Below are positions 1-7,671 of a stretch of 64,000 bases of DNA, in pieces (position 1 is the stretch's first letter; each line of letters starts with the position of its first letter). Origin of the DNA: Serratia marcescens (GTDB taxonomy: Bacteria; Pseudomonadota; Gammaproteobacteria; Enterobacterales; Enterobacteriaceae); contig JADMXW010000002.1 in assembly GCA_015548865.1 (NCBI GenBank), forward strand, positions 1-64,000, in the 5' to 3' direction. The notes below the pieces were generated by a model. That model saw nothing but the letters and a program-made list of their open reading frames with translations. It was not told where the DNA came from and did not search any database. Both the position numbers and the translations under genes were made by a program.

Positions 1-2
1 TT

Positions 3-260
3 CGCATATCAGATCGCGAGCACGAAGCGTGGGATCGCGCAAAATACGCAATTTCATCTTACCGCGCCGCAATGCTCCAGTCTGGCAACTATCCGGTAAT
101 TCCGGAAGGTTCGGTGCCAGAAGTGTTACGTACAGCCATCAACAAGCTGTTTGATAATGACGGATGGCGTAAATGCTATTCCGCTATTAAATGTCATGAC
201 GCGCATGAAGAGATTGAGCGCCTTCTCGCCGCCGCTCCCCTGCCGGGTAAGGGGGAGTGA
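3..260 (+). CDS. Partial phage accessory protein (C-terminal end)
   Basis: The frame is open to the left window edge and ends at a TGA at 258-260, so only the last 85 residues are visible; an internal ATG at 72 would give 62 aa. The sequence (RAAMLQSGNYPVIPEG followed by EEIERLLAAAPLP near the end) has the feel of the small variable accessory proteins carried near int/xis in lambdoid and P4-like prophages, but I do not recognise a named domain. It overlaps the next ORF by ATGA. Its place beside an exonuclease, an excisionase-like gene and an integrase supports a prophage origin. Confidence 0.55.
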   Translation, partial: RISDREHEAWDRAKYAISSYRAAMLQSGNYPVIPEGSVPEVLRTAINKLFDNDGWRKCYSAIKCHDAHEEIERLLAAAPLPGKGE

Positions 261-571
261 TGACACCTTTCATTTCAAATTTTGCACTTAGATTCAGGAA
301 TGCAAAGGCAGTAATTCGTCAAATAAAAGATGATGAATGGAAGGTAAGAGAGAATGGCATTGATGGAATTCACTACTCGGCACGCAGAGGAGAATTCATT
401 CTCTGGTTAGCTAACGGGGCATTTTTCTGTGATTTGCAAGATGCGGATTCGCGTAAAGACAGAAACGCATTTGGGTTGATATGGCGGCATTGGGTGTGGT
501 GGGCTGCTGCTAGAAAGTTAAAGAGAGAAGCGGACGCCAAGTCTATCCGTAGTAGCATCCCTCGACTTTAA
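260..571 (+). CDS. Hypothetical prophage protein
   Basis: 103 aa from the ATG at 260, which overlaps the upstream TGA (ATGA); a GTG at 257 would add one residue. A purine-rich GGGGGAG sits just upstream. The product is basic and rich in tryptophan (DDEWKVRENGIDGIHYSARRGEFILWL; WRHWVWWAAARKLKREAD). No signal peptide or membrane segment is evident. I cannot assign a family. Translational coupling to the preceding ORF suggests one prophage transcript. Confidence 0.5.
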   Translation: MTPFISNFALRFRNAKAVIRQIKDDEWKVRENGIDGIHYSARRGEFILWLANGAFFCDLQDADSRKDRNAFGLIWRHWVWWAAARKLKREADAKSIRSSIPRL

Positions 572-609
572 CCATCCGACGTTAATTATTTATATTTCCA
601 GGATAATAT

Positions 610-1179
610 ATGAACCACTTAATGATCGACCTCGAAATGATGGGCCAGTCAACTCAAGCACCTATCGTTTCTATTGGCGCTGTTTTCTTTGACCCAGCTA
701 CCAGTACGCTCGGTGAAAAATTCTATAGCCCCGTCAGCCTCAAAAGTGCCATGCACGGCGGCGGCATCCCTGATGCTGAAACCATCCTTTGGTGGATGGA
801 ACAAAGCGAAGAAGCAAGAAAGGCAATCAGCGGTTCTGGGTTTCCACTGATTGTTGTACTGCACGACCTCAAACGGTTTGTTGTCAGTAATTGCGATCCT
901 AAGCATATGCGAGTCTGGGGTAATGGCGCAGGATTCGATAACGTTATTTTGCGGGAGTCATGTAAGCGGGAATACCTTGAGGATATTTGGCAATTTCGCA
1001 ATGATCGTGACGTCAGAACGATTGTGGAATTAGGGCGTGAAATCGGTTTTGACCCGAAGAAAGATATGCCGTTTGAAGGTGAACGCCATAATGCGTTGGC
1101 TGACGCCGAGCACCAGGCTAAGTATGTATCTGCTATCTGGCAGCGCTTGTTTGCGCCCCACCAGCAAATAACGCAGTAA
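610..1179 (+). CDS. Phage 3'-5' exonuclease, RecE C-terminal / Rv2179c-like
   Basis: 189 aa. Predicted DEDD-type 3'-5' nuclease. The N-terminus MNHLMIDLEMMG carries the Exo I acidic pair (D and E of IDLE), followed by VSIGAVFFDP, which is typical of the Rv2179c-like / exodeoxyribonuclease VIII C-terminal family of prophages. Later come WGNGAGFDNVIL (Exo II, D) and HNALADAEHQAKYV (Exo III, H and D). All four catalytic acidic/His positions are therefore visible. Stand-alone copies of about 190 aa are common in prophages close to int. It sits 38 bp after the previous ORF and 12 bp before the excisionase-like gene, same strand. The exact substrate (RNA or DNA) is not deducible here. Confidence 0.8.
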   Translation: MNHLMIDLEMMGQSTQAPIVSIGAVFFDPATSTLGEKFYSPVSLKSAMHGGGIPDAETILWWMEQSEEARKAISGSGFPLIVVLHDLKRFVVSNCDPKHMRVWGNGAGFDNVILRESCKREYLEDIWQFRNDRDVRTIVELGREIGFDPKKDMPFEGERHNALADAEHQAKYVSAIWQRLFAPHQQITQ

Positions 1180-1191
1180 TGGAGCCCAAGA

Positions 1192-1509
1192 ATGAACAAC
1201 TGCAATGCCCAAACATCAGATGAAATCATGCTTACGCAGGATGTGCTTACGCGTTACAAAATTTCACGCAGCACGCTCTATTTTTGGAGTACGCCAGCAA
1301 GAATGCCATCAAGCTTTAAGCGCCCCTTTCCTCAACCAGCAATTGCTGGTAGCCCGAAGCGCTGGCGTAAATCCGAAATATTGTTATGGGAGGAAGAGGT
1401 TAACGCGGCACCAGTGGGCACCCAACAACTTTCTCAAGATGTTCCAGCCAAATCTTCAACCACTGGTGTTGATCTGCCAGGTAGTCATGCAGGTTATAGC
1501 GGGCCATAA
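1192..1509 (+). CDS. AlpA/excisionase-like DNA-binding protein
   Basis: 105 aa. Residues about 14-65 read as a winged/MerR-like helix-turn-helix of AlpA/Xis type: LTQDVLTRYKISRSTLYFW, then a basic stretch PKRWRKSEILLWEEE in which the tryptophan-lysine-serine pattern at the end of the domain is characteristic. Such proteins act as prophage regulators or recombination directionality factors that bend DNA at att sites. The last 37 codons overlap the 3' end of the convergent integrase gene, so the C-terminal tail may not be conserved. A role in excision is inferred from position next to the integrase. Confidence 0.65.
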   Translation: MNNCNAQTSDEIMLTQDVLTRYKISRSTLYFWSTPARMPSSFKRPFPQPAIAGSPKRWRKSEILLWEEEVNAAPVGTQQLSQDVPAKSSTTGVDLPGSHAGYSGP

Positions 1510-2590
1510 CGCCGCCCATCTGGTGCCCCAGCAATTTTTCAATAACGTGAGGCGGCGCGCCAAGTTCTGAAAGGCGTGTCGCAACCGTTCTTCGCAAGTC
1601 ATGAAGTGACCAGGGCTTCATCCCTGTTTTATCGATTACCTGTGCTGAATAAGCTGAAATGCGCGGTTGGGATGGTGGTTTATCTTCACGGTTTTTGAAA
1701 TGTGGAGGAGTCAAAACGTGCTGCGTTACCGACCATTTTTGATGTTCGGTTAGCAAGTCAGCAGCAGCGTCAGGAAGTGCTCGCCGCACCGTTCTCCCGG
1801 TTTTATACTCGTTTGCGGGGACCGTCCACGTTTTTTCTTTATAATCGAACCATTCCCACTTTGCCGTGCGTATTTCCGCACTACGGCACCCCGTCAGCAG
1901 TAGAAACCGTATGACAAGTTGTTGTGAGGGTGGCATATCATCCAGGGCATGCCAAAGAACCCTAATTTCATCGTCCGACAGTTTTCTATCTTTCATCGCG
2001 GCCGTCAAACCGACATCAGACCTGCGTAACGATTCAATAGGGTTAATATCTATAACGCCACGATTCGCGCAAAACCTGAACGCTCGCTGCATTAAGTTAA
2101 GGATATCTCCAGTCACAACCCGCCTCCCCATGTTATCGAGAAGGTTGAGCCAGTGCGATTTGGTCGTCTGATTGACGATCATGCTTCCAAGTACTGGTTT
2201 AACGTGATTTTCAAAATTAAGGCGATTTGCTCTTACTTTGACTATCCCTTCAGGTATGCAGTAGTGAGTCTCCCAGTAGTCAAAGGCTTCCTCGACCGTT
2301 AGGGCCTCCATTTTTTGCTGCCTTTCAAGTTTAACCTGGCGTCGCGGGTCGTACCCCTCCATAATCCACGCGCGAAATTGCTGTCGACGCTCCCTTGCTT
2401 GAGACAGTGATATAGAAGGATAATCACCTATGCTTAACTGTACGGGCTTATTGTCCCAGCGATAGCGGTAAAAGAAAGTAACACCACCAGAGAGTGAAAG
2501 CCTGACATTAAGTCCGTGCGAATCAGAGAGCACTTCAACTTTATCTCGGCGCTTTCCAAGTGACTTTCTGAGTTTGGTATCCGTAAGCAA
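1400..2590 (-). CDS. int: P4-type tyrosine integrase
   Basis: 396 aa from a TTG start at 2588-2590 (LTDTKLRKSLGKR, the usual P4-integrase opening, expected M-LTDTK); TAGGAG lies 8-9 nt upstream of this TTG. The frame is open further upstream to 2692, but that extension is hydrophobic and unlike the family. The N-terminal DUF4102-like domain (GVTFFYRYRWDNKPVQLSIGDYPSISLSQAR) is followed by a SAM-like core-binding domain and a catalytic domain with Arg in TGCRSAEIRTAKW, His-Leu-Arg-Arg in LHDLRRTVATRL, His in KLLGHQ and the nucleophile Tyr in MARYNLHDY. The set is complete, so the enzyme is probably active. It points away from sapC, putting the att junction between 2591 and 2764. Its 3' end overlaps the convergent excisionase-like ORF by 110 bp. 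Confidence 0.9.
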   Translation of the reverse strand: MLTDTKLRKSLGKRRDKVEVLSDSHGLNVRLSLSGGVTFFYRYRWDNKPVQLSIGDYPSISLSQARERRQQFRAWIMEGYDPRRQVKLERQQKMEALTVEEAFDYWETHYCIPEGIVKVRANRLNFENHVKPVLGSMIVNQTTKSHWLNLLDNMGRRVVTGDILNLMQRAFRFCANRGVIDINPIESLRRSDVGLTAAMKDRKLSDDEIRVLWHALDDMPPSQQLVIRFLLLTGCRSAEIRTAKWEWFDYKEKTWTVPANEYKTGRTVRRALPDAAADLLTEHQKWSVTQHVLTPPHFKNREDKPPSQPRISAYSAQVIDKTGMKPWSLHDLRRTVATRLSELGAPPHVIEKLLGHQMGGVMARYNLHDYLADQHQWLKIWLEHLEKVVGCPLVPR

Positions 2591-2764
2591 TGTGTACACT
2601 CCTAGTCCATATACGCAATAGTGTACACAAAAAGCATAAATTAGGGATACACAAACTAAATCACAGTAAAGCACAATGAAGCATAGGAACAACGTAACAC
2701 ACTGATACTATGAAATTAAATAAAGCAAAACAAACAAAACCGAAGAGAACTAAAGAAAGAACAT
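2591..2764. other. Prophage-chromosome junction (att region) and int leader
   Basis: This AT-rich stretch lies between the integrase start and the ATG of sapC. It must contain the attachment junction, because sapC should directly follow sapB and here phage DNA is found instead. Two copies of the palindrome GTGTACAC occur at 2592-2599 and 2621-2628, centre-to-centre 29 bp, the first touching the integrase start region; they could be arm-type or autoregulatory sites. A short open frame from 2710 runs into sapC and ends TYALR-stop just after its ATG; it may be the residual 3' end of sapB, but I cannot confirm this. The core repeat cannot be defined without the other prophage end. Confidence 0.55.
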
Positions 2765-3655
2765 ATGCCCTTCGATAACGTTTACAGTGAAAAACGCCTG
2801 CCCAGCCGCGTGCGGGATATCTGGCAATTCTTTCATCGCGATACATTGGCGATGATTGGGTTGTATGGCTTTTCGGCACTGCTGTTTCTGTGTCTGTTTG
2901 GCTCCACCATTGCACCTTATGCCGTCGACCAGCAATTTCTGGGCTATCAGTTGCTACCGCCCTCCTGGTCGCATTACGGTGAAGTCTCTTTCTTTCTGGG
3001 GACCGACGATCTTGGACGCGATCTATTAAGCCGTTTGTTGACGGGCACTGCGGCGACCGTTGGTTCAGCGCTGATTGTTACCTACGCTGCGGCTTTCTGC
3101 GGCATTGTGCTCGGCACATTAGCCGGCGTAACGCATGGCCTGCGCTCTGCATTATTGAACCATATTCTCGATACGTTGCTTTCAATACCGTCATTACTGC
3201 TGGCTATCGTTGTGATCGCCTTTATTGGCCCGGATTTAGTGCATGCCATGTTAGCCGTGTGGCTGGCGCTGTTGCCACGTATGGTGAGAACGCTCTATAC
3301 CGCCGTGCACGACGAAATGGATAAGGAATATGTGATCGCCGCCCGGTTAGACGGCGCATCAACCCGCTATATCATTTGGTACGTGGTGTTGCCCAATATC
3401 GCTCCTGTGCTGGTGTCCGAGTTTACCCGTGCACTTTCCATCGCCATTCTGGATATTTCTGCGCTGGGTTTTCTCGATCTAGGTGCTCAGATGCCGACGC
3501 CCGAATGGGGTGCTATGCTAGGCAATTCGCTGGAATTGGTTTATGCCGCGCCCTGGACAGTGATGTTGCCGGGTGTGGCCATTACCCTCAGTGTATTGAT
3601 CGTGAACCTGCTGGGTGACGGTATCCGTCGCTCCTTGCTGTCACAAATGGATTAA
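2765..3655 (+). CDS. sapC: Peptide/putrescine ABC transporter permease SapC
   Basis: 296 aa inner-membrane permease of the Sap (sensitivity to antimicrobial peptides) ABC transporter; in E. coli SapBCDF has also been linked to putrescine export. The start [11 protein letters not shown] matches the SapC N-terminus, so the gene is intact. A first membrane segment ([22 protein letters not shown]) is followed by the OppC-type [18 protein letters not shown], further hydrophobic segments, and the EAA-type loop [25 protein letters not shown] that contacts the ATPases. An AAAGAAAG stretch serves as the likely ribosome-binding site. sapD follows 15 bp later. sapA and sapB are not visible: prophage DNA lies immediately upstream, so transcription from the normal sapA promoter is probably interrupted. 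Confidence 0.93.
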   Translation: MPFDNVYSEKRLPSRVRDIWQFFHRDTLAMIGLYGFSALLFLCLFGSTIAPYAVDQQFLGYQLLPPSWSHYGEVSFFLGTDDLGRDLLSRLLTGTAATVGSALIVTYAAAFCGIVLGTLAGVTHGLRSALLNHILDTLLSIPSLLLAIVVIAFIGPDLVHAMLAVWLALLPRMVRTLYTAVHDEMDKEYVIAARLDGASTRYIIWYVVLPNIAPVLVSEFTRALSIAILDISALGFLDLGAQMPTPEWGAMLGNSLELVYAAPWTVMLPGVAITLSVLIVNLLGDGIRRSLLSQMD

Positions 3656-3670
3656 TGGCGGAGACGAACC

Positions 3671-4663
3671 ATGGCACTACTTGATATTCGTAATCTGACC
3701 ATTGAATTCCTCACACCCGATGGCTCGGTCAAGGCCGTCGATCGTGTCAGTATCACCCTCAGCGAAGGAGAAATTCGCGGTCTGGTAGGTGAATCAGGCT
3801 CGGGTAAAAGTTTGATAGCCAAAGCCATTTGTGGCGTCACCAAAGATAACTGGCGCGTTACCGCCGATCGTTTTCGCTTTGATGATATTGACCTGCTGCA
3901 ACTTTCGCCCCGAGCCCGGCGCAAGTTGGTAGGGCACAACGTTTCCATGATTTTTCAGGAACCCCAATCCTGCCTTGATCCATCAGAACGTATTGGCAAG
4001 CAGTTGATGCTGGCTATTCCCGGCTGGACCTACAAAGGACGGTGGTGGCAGCGTTTTCGGTGGCGTCACCGCAGGGCAATTGAGCTACTACATCGTGTGG
4101 GCATCAAAGATCACAAAGATATTATGGGCAGTTATCCTTACGAATTGACCGAGGGTGAATGCCAAAAAGTCATGATTGCCATCGCACTCGCGAACCAACC
4201 GCGTCTGCTGATTGCCGATGAACCGACCAATGCGATGGAGTCCACCACGCAAGCACAGATTTTCCGGCTGCTGTCGAGGCTGAATCAAAACAATAACACC
4301 ACTATTTTGTTAATCAGCCACGATTTGCAAACCATGAGTAAATGGGCCGATCGCATCAACGTACTCTACTGTGGGCAAACGGTAGAGAGTGCACCGAGCG
4401 AAGATTTGATTACTGCACCGCATCACCCCTACACACAGGCGTTAATCCGCGCCATGCCGGATTTCGGGCGCTCACTACCGCATAAGAGCCGGCTTAACAC
4501 GCTACCGGGGGCCATTCCGTCTCTTGAATATCTGCCGGTGGGATGCCGTTTAGGCCCGCGCTGCCCCTACTCGCAAAAAAAATGTATGCAGACCCCTCTG
4601 CTGGTGTCGACCAAAAACCACTGGTTTGCCTGTCATTTCCCGCTCAATGCGGAGGAGCAATGA
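3671..4663 (+). CDS. sapD: Sap transporter ATP-binding protein SapD
   Basis: 330 aa ABC ATPase of the oligopeptide (Dpp/Opp) type that energises the SapBC permease and, in E. coli, also affects Trk potassium uptake. Walker A is GESGSGKS at residues 40-47; Walker B is [12 protein letters not shown]. The signature motif is degenerate ([14 protein letters not shown] instead of LSGGQ), which is normal for SapD. The Opp C-terminal domain with its cysteine-bearing [14 protein letters not shown] motif lies near residues 290-310. The gene overlaps sapF by ATGA at 4660-4663, so the two ATPases are translationally coupled. Confidence 0.93.
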   Translation: MALLDIRNLTIEFLTPDGSVKAVDRVSITLSEGEIRGLVGESGSGKSLIAKAICGVTKDNWRVTADRFRFDDIDLLQLSPRARRKLVGHNVSMIFQEPQSCLDPSERIGKQLMLAIPGWTYKGRWWQRFRWRHRRAIELLHRVGIKDHKDIMGSYPYELTEGECQKVMIAIALANQPRLLIADEPTNAMESTTQAQIFRLLSRLNQNNNTTILLISHDLQTMSKWADRINVLYCGQTVESAPSEDLITAPHHPYTQALIRAMPDFGRSLPHKSRLNTLPGAIPSLEYLPVGCRLGPRCPYSQKKCMQTPLLVSTKNHWFACHFPLNAEEQ

Positions 4664-5472
4664 TGGACGACATCCTGCTCGAGGCTCGCAACCTGACCAA
4701 AACGTTCCGCTACCGTACCGGGTTGTTTCACCGCCAGCATGTTGAAGCGGTGAAATCAGTGAGTTTCACACTGCGTGAACGGCAGACGTTAGCGATCATC
4801 GGTGAGAATGGCTCGGGCAAATCGACCTTGGCGAAAATGCTGGCTGGTGTGATACCACCAACGTCAGGTGAACTGCTGATTGGCGATCATCCATTATATT
4901 ACGGTGATTACCGTTACCGCTGCCAGCAGATCCGCATGATCTTTCAGGATGCTGGCAATGCGCTTAACCCTCGTCAGCGCATCGGACAACTGCTTGATAT
5001 GCCACTGCGACTGAATACCCCACTCAATGGCCACGAGCGGGAAAAAATGATCAGCCAGACCTTACAACAAGTGGGCTTGCGTGCCGATCACGCCTATTAC
5101 TATCCGCAGGCACTGGCTCCCGGTCAAAAACAGCGTGTAGGGTTGGCGCGTGCGCTGATTCTGCAACCCAAGGTCATCGTGGCTGACGAAGCCCTCGCCT
5201 CGCTGGATATGTCGATGCGCTCGCAAATCATCAATTTGATGTTGGAACTTCAGGAAGAACAGGGGATCTCCTATATTTATGTCACCCAGCACCTGGGCAT
5301 GATGAAACACATCAGCGATCAGATATTAGTGATGCACGAAGGGGAAGTGGTTGAACGCGGCAGCACGGCGGACGTACTGGCAGCACCGCTGCACGATTTA
5401 ACCAAGCGGTTGATTGCCAGTCACTTTGGCGAAGCGCTCAGTGCAGATGCCTGGCGTCGTGACGGCGCTTAA
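4660..5472 (+). CDS. sapF: Sap transporter ATP-binding protein SapF
   Basis: 270 aa second ABC ATPase of the Sap system. The start is set at the ATG overlapping the sapD stop ([16 protein letters not shown]), which matches the family N-terminus; an upstream in-frame ATG at 4543 lies inside sapD and is unlikely. Walker A is GENGSGKS at residues 48-55, followed by [15 protein letters not shown] (Q-loop), the signature region [15 protein letters not shown] and Walker [13 protein letters not shown]; the H-loop is YVTQHLG. It is the last gene of the operon; fabI follows after a 173-bp gap with its own leader. Confidence 0.93.
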   Translation: MMDDILLEARNLTKTFRYRTGLFHRQHVEAVKSVSFTLRERQTLAIIGENGSGKSTLAKMLAGVIPPTSGELLIGDHPLYYGDYRYRCQQIRMIFQDAGNALNPRQRIGQLLDMPLRLNTPLNGHEREKMISQTLQQVGLRADHAYYYPQALAPGQKQRVGLARALILQPKVIVADEALASLDMSMRSQIINLMLELQEEQGISYIYVTQHLGMMKHISDQILVMHEGEVVERGSTADVLAAPLHDLTKRLIASHFGEALSADAWRRDGA

Positions 5473-5578
5473 TTTTAATCGAATTTGCAAACGCGACATC
5501 GCGGAAAACGCGCGGACGATACTGCTCGGAGTACCCGACAAGGGGCAACCATGCTAGAATCGCCCGGTTTACTCACTC

Positions 5579-5616
5579 CGAACGCCCCGATTGACACATT
5601 GCTCTGCGGGCGTTCG
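5579..5616. promoter_or_regulatory. Inverted repeat in the fabI leader
   Basis: A perfect 9-bp inverted repeat, CGAACGCCC at 5579-5587 and GGGCGTTCG at 5608-5616, encloses a 20-nt loop that contains TTGACA (5591-5596). A TATAAT lies at 5624-5629, 17 nt before the fabI ATG, but the 27-nt spacing from TTGACA is too long for an ordinary sigma-70 promoter. The element could terminate sap transcription, fold in the fabI leader, or bind a regulator; no U-tract follows the right arm. Confidence 0.4.
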
Positions 5617-5645
5617 CAGCAACTATAATCACAAGGATTACTGCT

Positions 5646-6434
5646 ATGGGTTTTCTTACCGGTAAGCGCATTTTGGTAACGGGTGTTGCCAGTAACCGCT
5701 CAATTGCATTCGGTATCGCACAGGCGATGCAACGTGAAGGCGCTGAACTGGCGTTTACGTACCAGAACGACAAGCTGAAATCGCGTGTTGAAGACTTTGC
5801 TAAAGAACTGGGTTCCAGCATCGTACTGCCGTGTGATGTGGCCGAAGATGCCAGCATTGAAGCCCTGTTTGCCGAACTGGCTAACATCTGGCCAACCTTT
5901 GACGGTTTTGTTCATTCCATCGCCTTCGCTCCTGGCGATCAATTAGATGGCGATTACGTCAATGCCGTTACCCGTGACGGATTCCGCGTTGCTCACGATA
6001 TTAGCTCTTACAGTTTCGTTGCCATGGCAAAAGCCTGCCGCGCTATGCTAAATCCGAACTCTGCGCTGGTTACGCTTTCTTACTTGGGTGCTGAACGCGC
6101 TATTCCGAACTACAACGTGATGGGGCTGGCGAAAGCCTCTCTGGAAGCTAACGTTCGCTACATGGCTAATGCGATGGGCGCTCAGGGCGTACGCGTCAAT
6201 GCGATTTCCGCAGGCCCGATCCGTACACTGGCCGCTTCCGGCATTAAAAACTTCAAGAAAATGCTCTCCCACTGCGAGGCTGTTACGCCTATCCGTCGAG
6301 TGGTGACCATTGAGGATGTAGGCAACACTGCTGCATTCCTGTGCTCAAATCTGGCAGCCGGTATCTCTGGTGAAGTGTTACACGTGGATGGTGGTTTCAA
6401 TATTGCCGCCATGAATGAGTTGGAACTGGATTAA
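5646..6434 (+). CDS. fabI: Enoyl-[acyl-carrier-protein] reductase (NADH) FabI
   Basis: 262 aa, the usual FabI length. It catalyses the last step of each fatty-acid elongation cycle, reducing enoyl-ACP with NADH in the cytoplasm, and is the triclosan target. It is an SDR fold with the divergent nucleotide-binding start [19 protein letters not shown]. The catalytic tyrosines are in SYLGAE (146) and [11 protein letters not shown] (156), with Lys163. Residue 93 is Ala ([12 protein letters not shown]) where E. coli FabI has Gly. The gene has AAGGA before the ATG and ends in a strong bidirectional terminator. The sapF-fabI-rnb neighbourhood is conserved in enterobacteria. Confidence 0.97.
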   Translation: MGFLTGKRILVTGVASNRSIAFGIAQAMQREGAELAFTYQNDKLKSRVEDFAKELGSSIVLPCDVAEDASIEALFAELANIWPTFDGFVHSIAFAPGDQLDGDYVNAVTRDGFRVAHDISSYSFVAMAKACRAMLNPNSALVTLSYLGAERAIPNYNVMGLAKASLEANVRYMANAMGAQGVRVNAISAGPIRTLAASGIKNFKKMLSHCEAVTPIRRVVTIEDVGNTAAFLCSNLAAGISGEVLHVDGGFNIAAMNELELD

Positions 6435-6452
6435 TTTCCAACCGGCATCGAC

Positions 6453-6482
6453 AAAAACCACCGGTATCCGGTGGTTTTTTTT
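6453..6482. terminator. Bidirectional terminator between fabI and the LysR gene
   Basis: AACCACCGG / CCGGTGGTT stem with a TAT loop, A-tract on the left and eight T on the right. It serves the convergent fabI and LysR genes. Confidence 0.9.
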
Positions 6483-6490
6483 CGCCTCAT

Positions 6491-7396
6491 TCAGTCCAGG
6501 TTTTCTGCCAGCCATGTCTGAGCACAGACGAAGAAATTTTGCGCCAGCGCAGTCACCTTACCAACCGGGGCCACAACCAGTGCGGCTTGACGCTGCATGG
6601 GCGGCAAAGCAAGTGGGCGAAAACGCAATGCTGGCGTCATTTCCGGCAGCAGGCTACCCTGCGGTACAATCGCGCAGCCCAACCCCAAAAACACGCTTTG
6701 CATCAGTTGCATTACCGAGGTACTTTCCACTTTTACCCGCGGTGTCACGCCCGACTCGCGAAAATGACCATCAATATACCGACGAAAATAGCGACTGGGC
6801 TCCGCCAGACACAGCGGCACCTCAGCCAAATCGGTTAATGATAGCGGTGTCTCACCGACCATCTGTGGGAATGCCTGCGGATGATAAACCAGGGATACCG
6901 TGCTACGTTGCAAAGGCGCAGCCTGAAAGGCCAGTTCCTTGAGCGTGGCGAGCTCAAAAAAACCGAGACCAATATCGACAGTATGGCCATTCAGCGCTTC
7001 CAGCAGTTGATCGGCGCTAAACAATGAGATCTGATAGTCTAACTGTGGATAGATATCATTGACTGCCGCCAGCAGTTGCGACAGTACCATCCCCGATTGA
7101 GGTACAGCACCGATACGCAATACACCACTCACGCCACGCTTGAGTGAGGCCACCTCCAACTTCAATCCCTGGTAGACGCAGACGATTTCACGCGCCCAAG
7201 CGAGCACGCGTTCCCCTTCGGCGGTGAATCCTTCAAAGTTGTTACCACGATTGATCAGCGCCAGATCGAGTTCGCGTTCCAGATTTTTCAACCGCATGGA
7301 GAGCGTCGGCTGGCTGACAAAACTGGCCTCTGCTGCCCGTCCAAAATGACGTTCTTTTTCGAGGTTGCATAGATATATCAGTTGCTTGATGTCGAT
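6491..7396 (-). CDS. LysR-family transcriptional regulator with apparent ATC start
   Basis: 301 aa if translation begins at 7396. The winged HTH reads IDIKQLIYLCNLEKERHFG then RAAEASFVSQPTLSMRLKNLE, a complete LysR DNA-binding domain; the effector domain follows (SGVLRIGAVPQSGM, LGCAIVPQGSLL). The codon aligned with the usual initiator Met (M-DIKQL) is ATC at 7394-7396. The in-frame triplets back to an upstream TGA include no ATG, GTG or TTG, and the first ATG downstream (MRLKNLERE, 7297) would remove most of the HTH. AGGA lies 9 nt upstream of the ATC. Either a rare AUC start is used or the start codon has been lost. It is divergent from the YdeP-like gene, its probable target. Confidence 0.75.
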   Translation of the reverse strand: MDIKQLIYLCNLEKERHFGRAAEASFVSQPTLSMRLKNLERELDLALINRGNNFEGFTAEGERVLAWAREIVCVYQGLKLEVASLKRGVSGVLRIGAVPQSGMVLSQLLAAVNDIYPQLDYQISLFSADQLLEALNGHTVDIGLGFFELATLKELAFQAAPLQRSTVSLVYHPQAFPQMVGETPLSLTDLAEVPLCLAEPSRYFRRYIDGHFRESGVTPRVKVESTSVMQLMQSVFLGLGCAIVPQGSLLPEMTPALRFRPLALPPMQRQAALVVAPVGKVTALAQNFFVCAQTWLAENLD

Positions 7397-7671
7397 GGCT
7401 TCATTTCCTGTAGGTCATGGACACTCGAGGTCATTTACCCCGCAGTGTAAACAGTGAAACGAATTTATTCGCGCGCTGCAAGTCATATGCGTACAGAGTT
7501 TTTTAAAATGTGAAGTATACCAAAGACATACCTCACAATAGACTTTCGCAATCGCGCCATAAGCGCAGTCGATTAGACGTTGATCGCCTTCACATTTAGA
7601 CTGGCCACGCATCGCAAATATTTAATATAAAATTTACATAACACAAACATTCAACACCTGCGGATATCATC

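Noticed and set aside
723..1229. 168-aa minus-strand ORF opposite the prophage exonuclease
   Set aside because: Shadow of a well-supported gene; no ribosome-binding site or recognisable content.
4543..4662. Upstream ATG start for sapF
   Set aside because: It would lie inside the sapD C-terminal coding region and add 39 residues unlike SapF; the ATGA overlap start fits the family.
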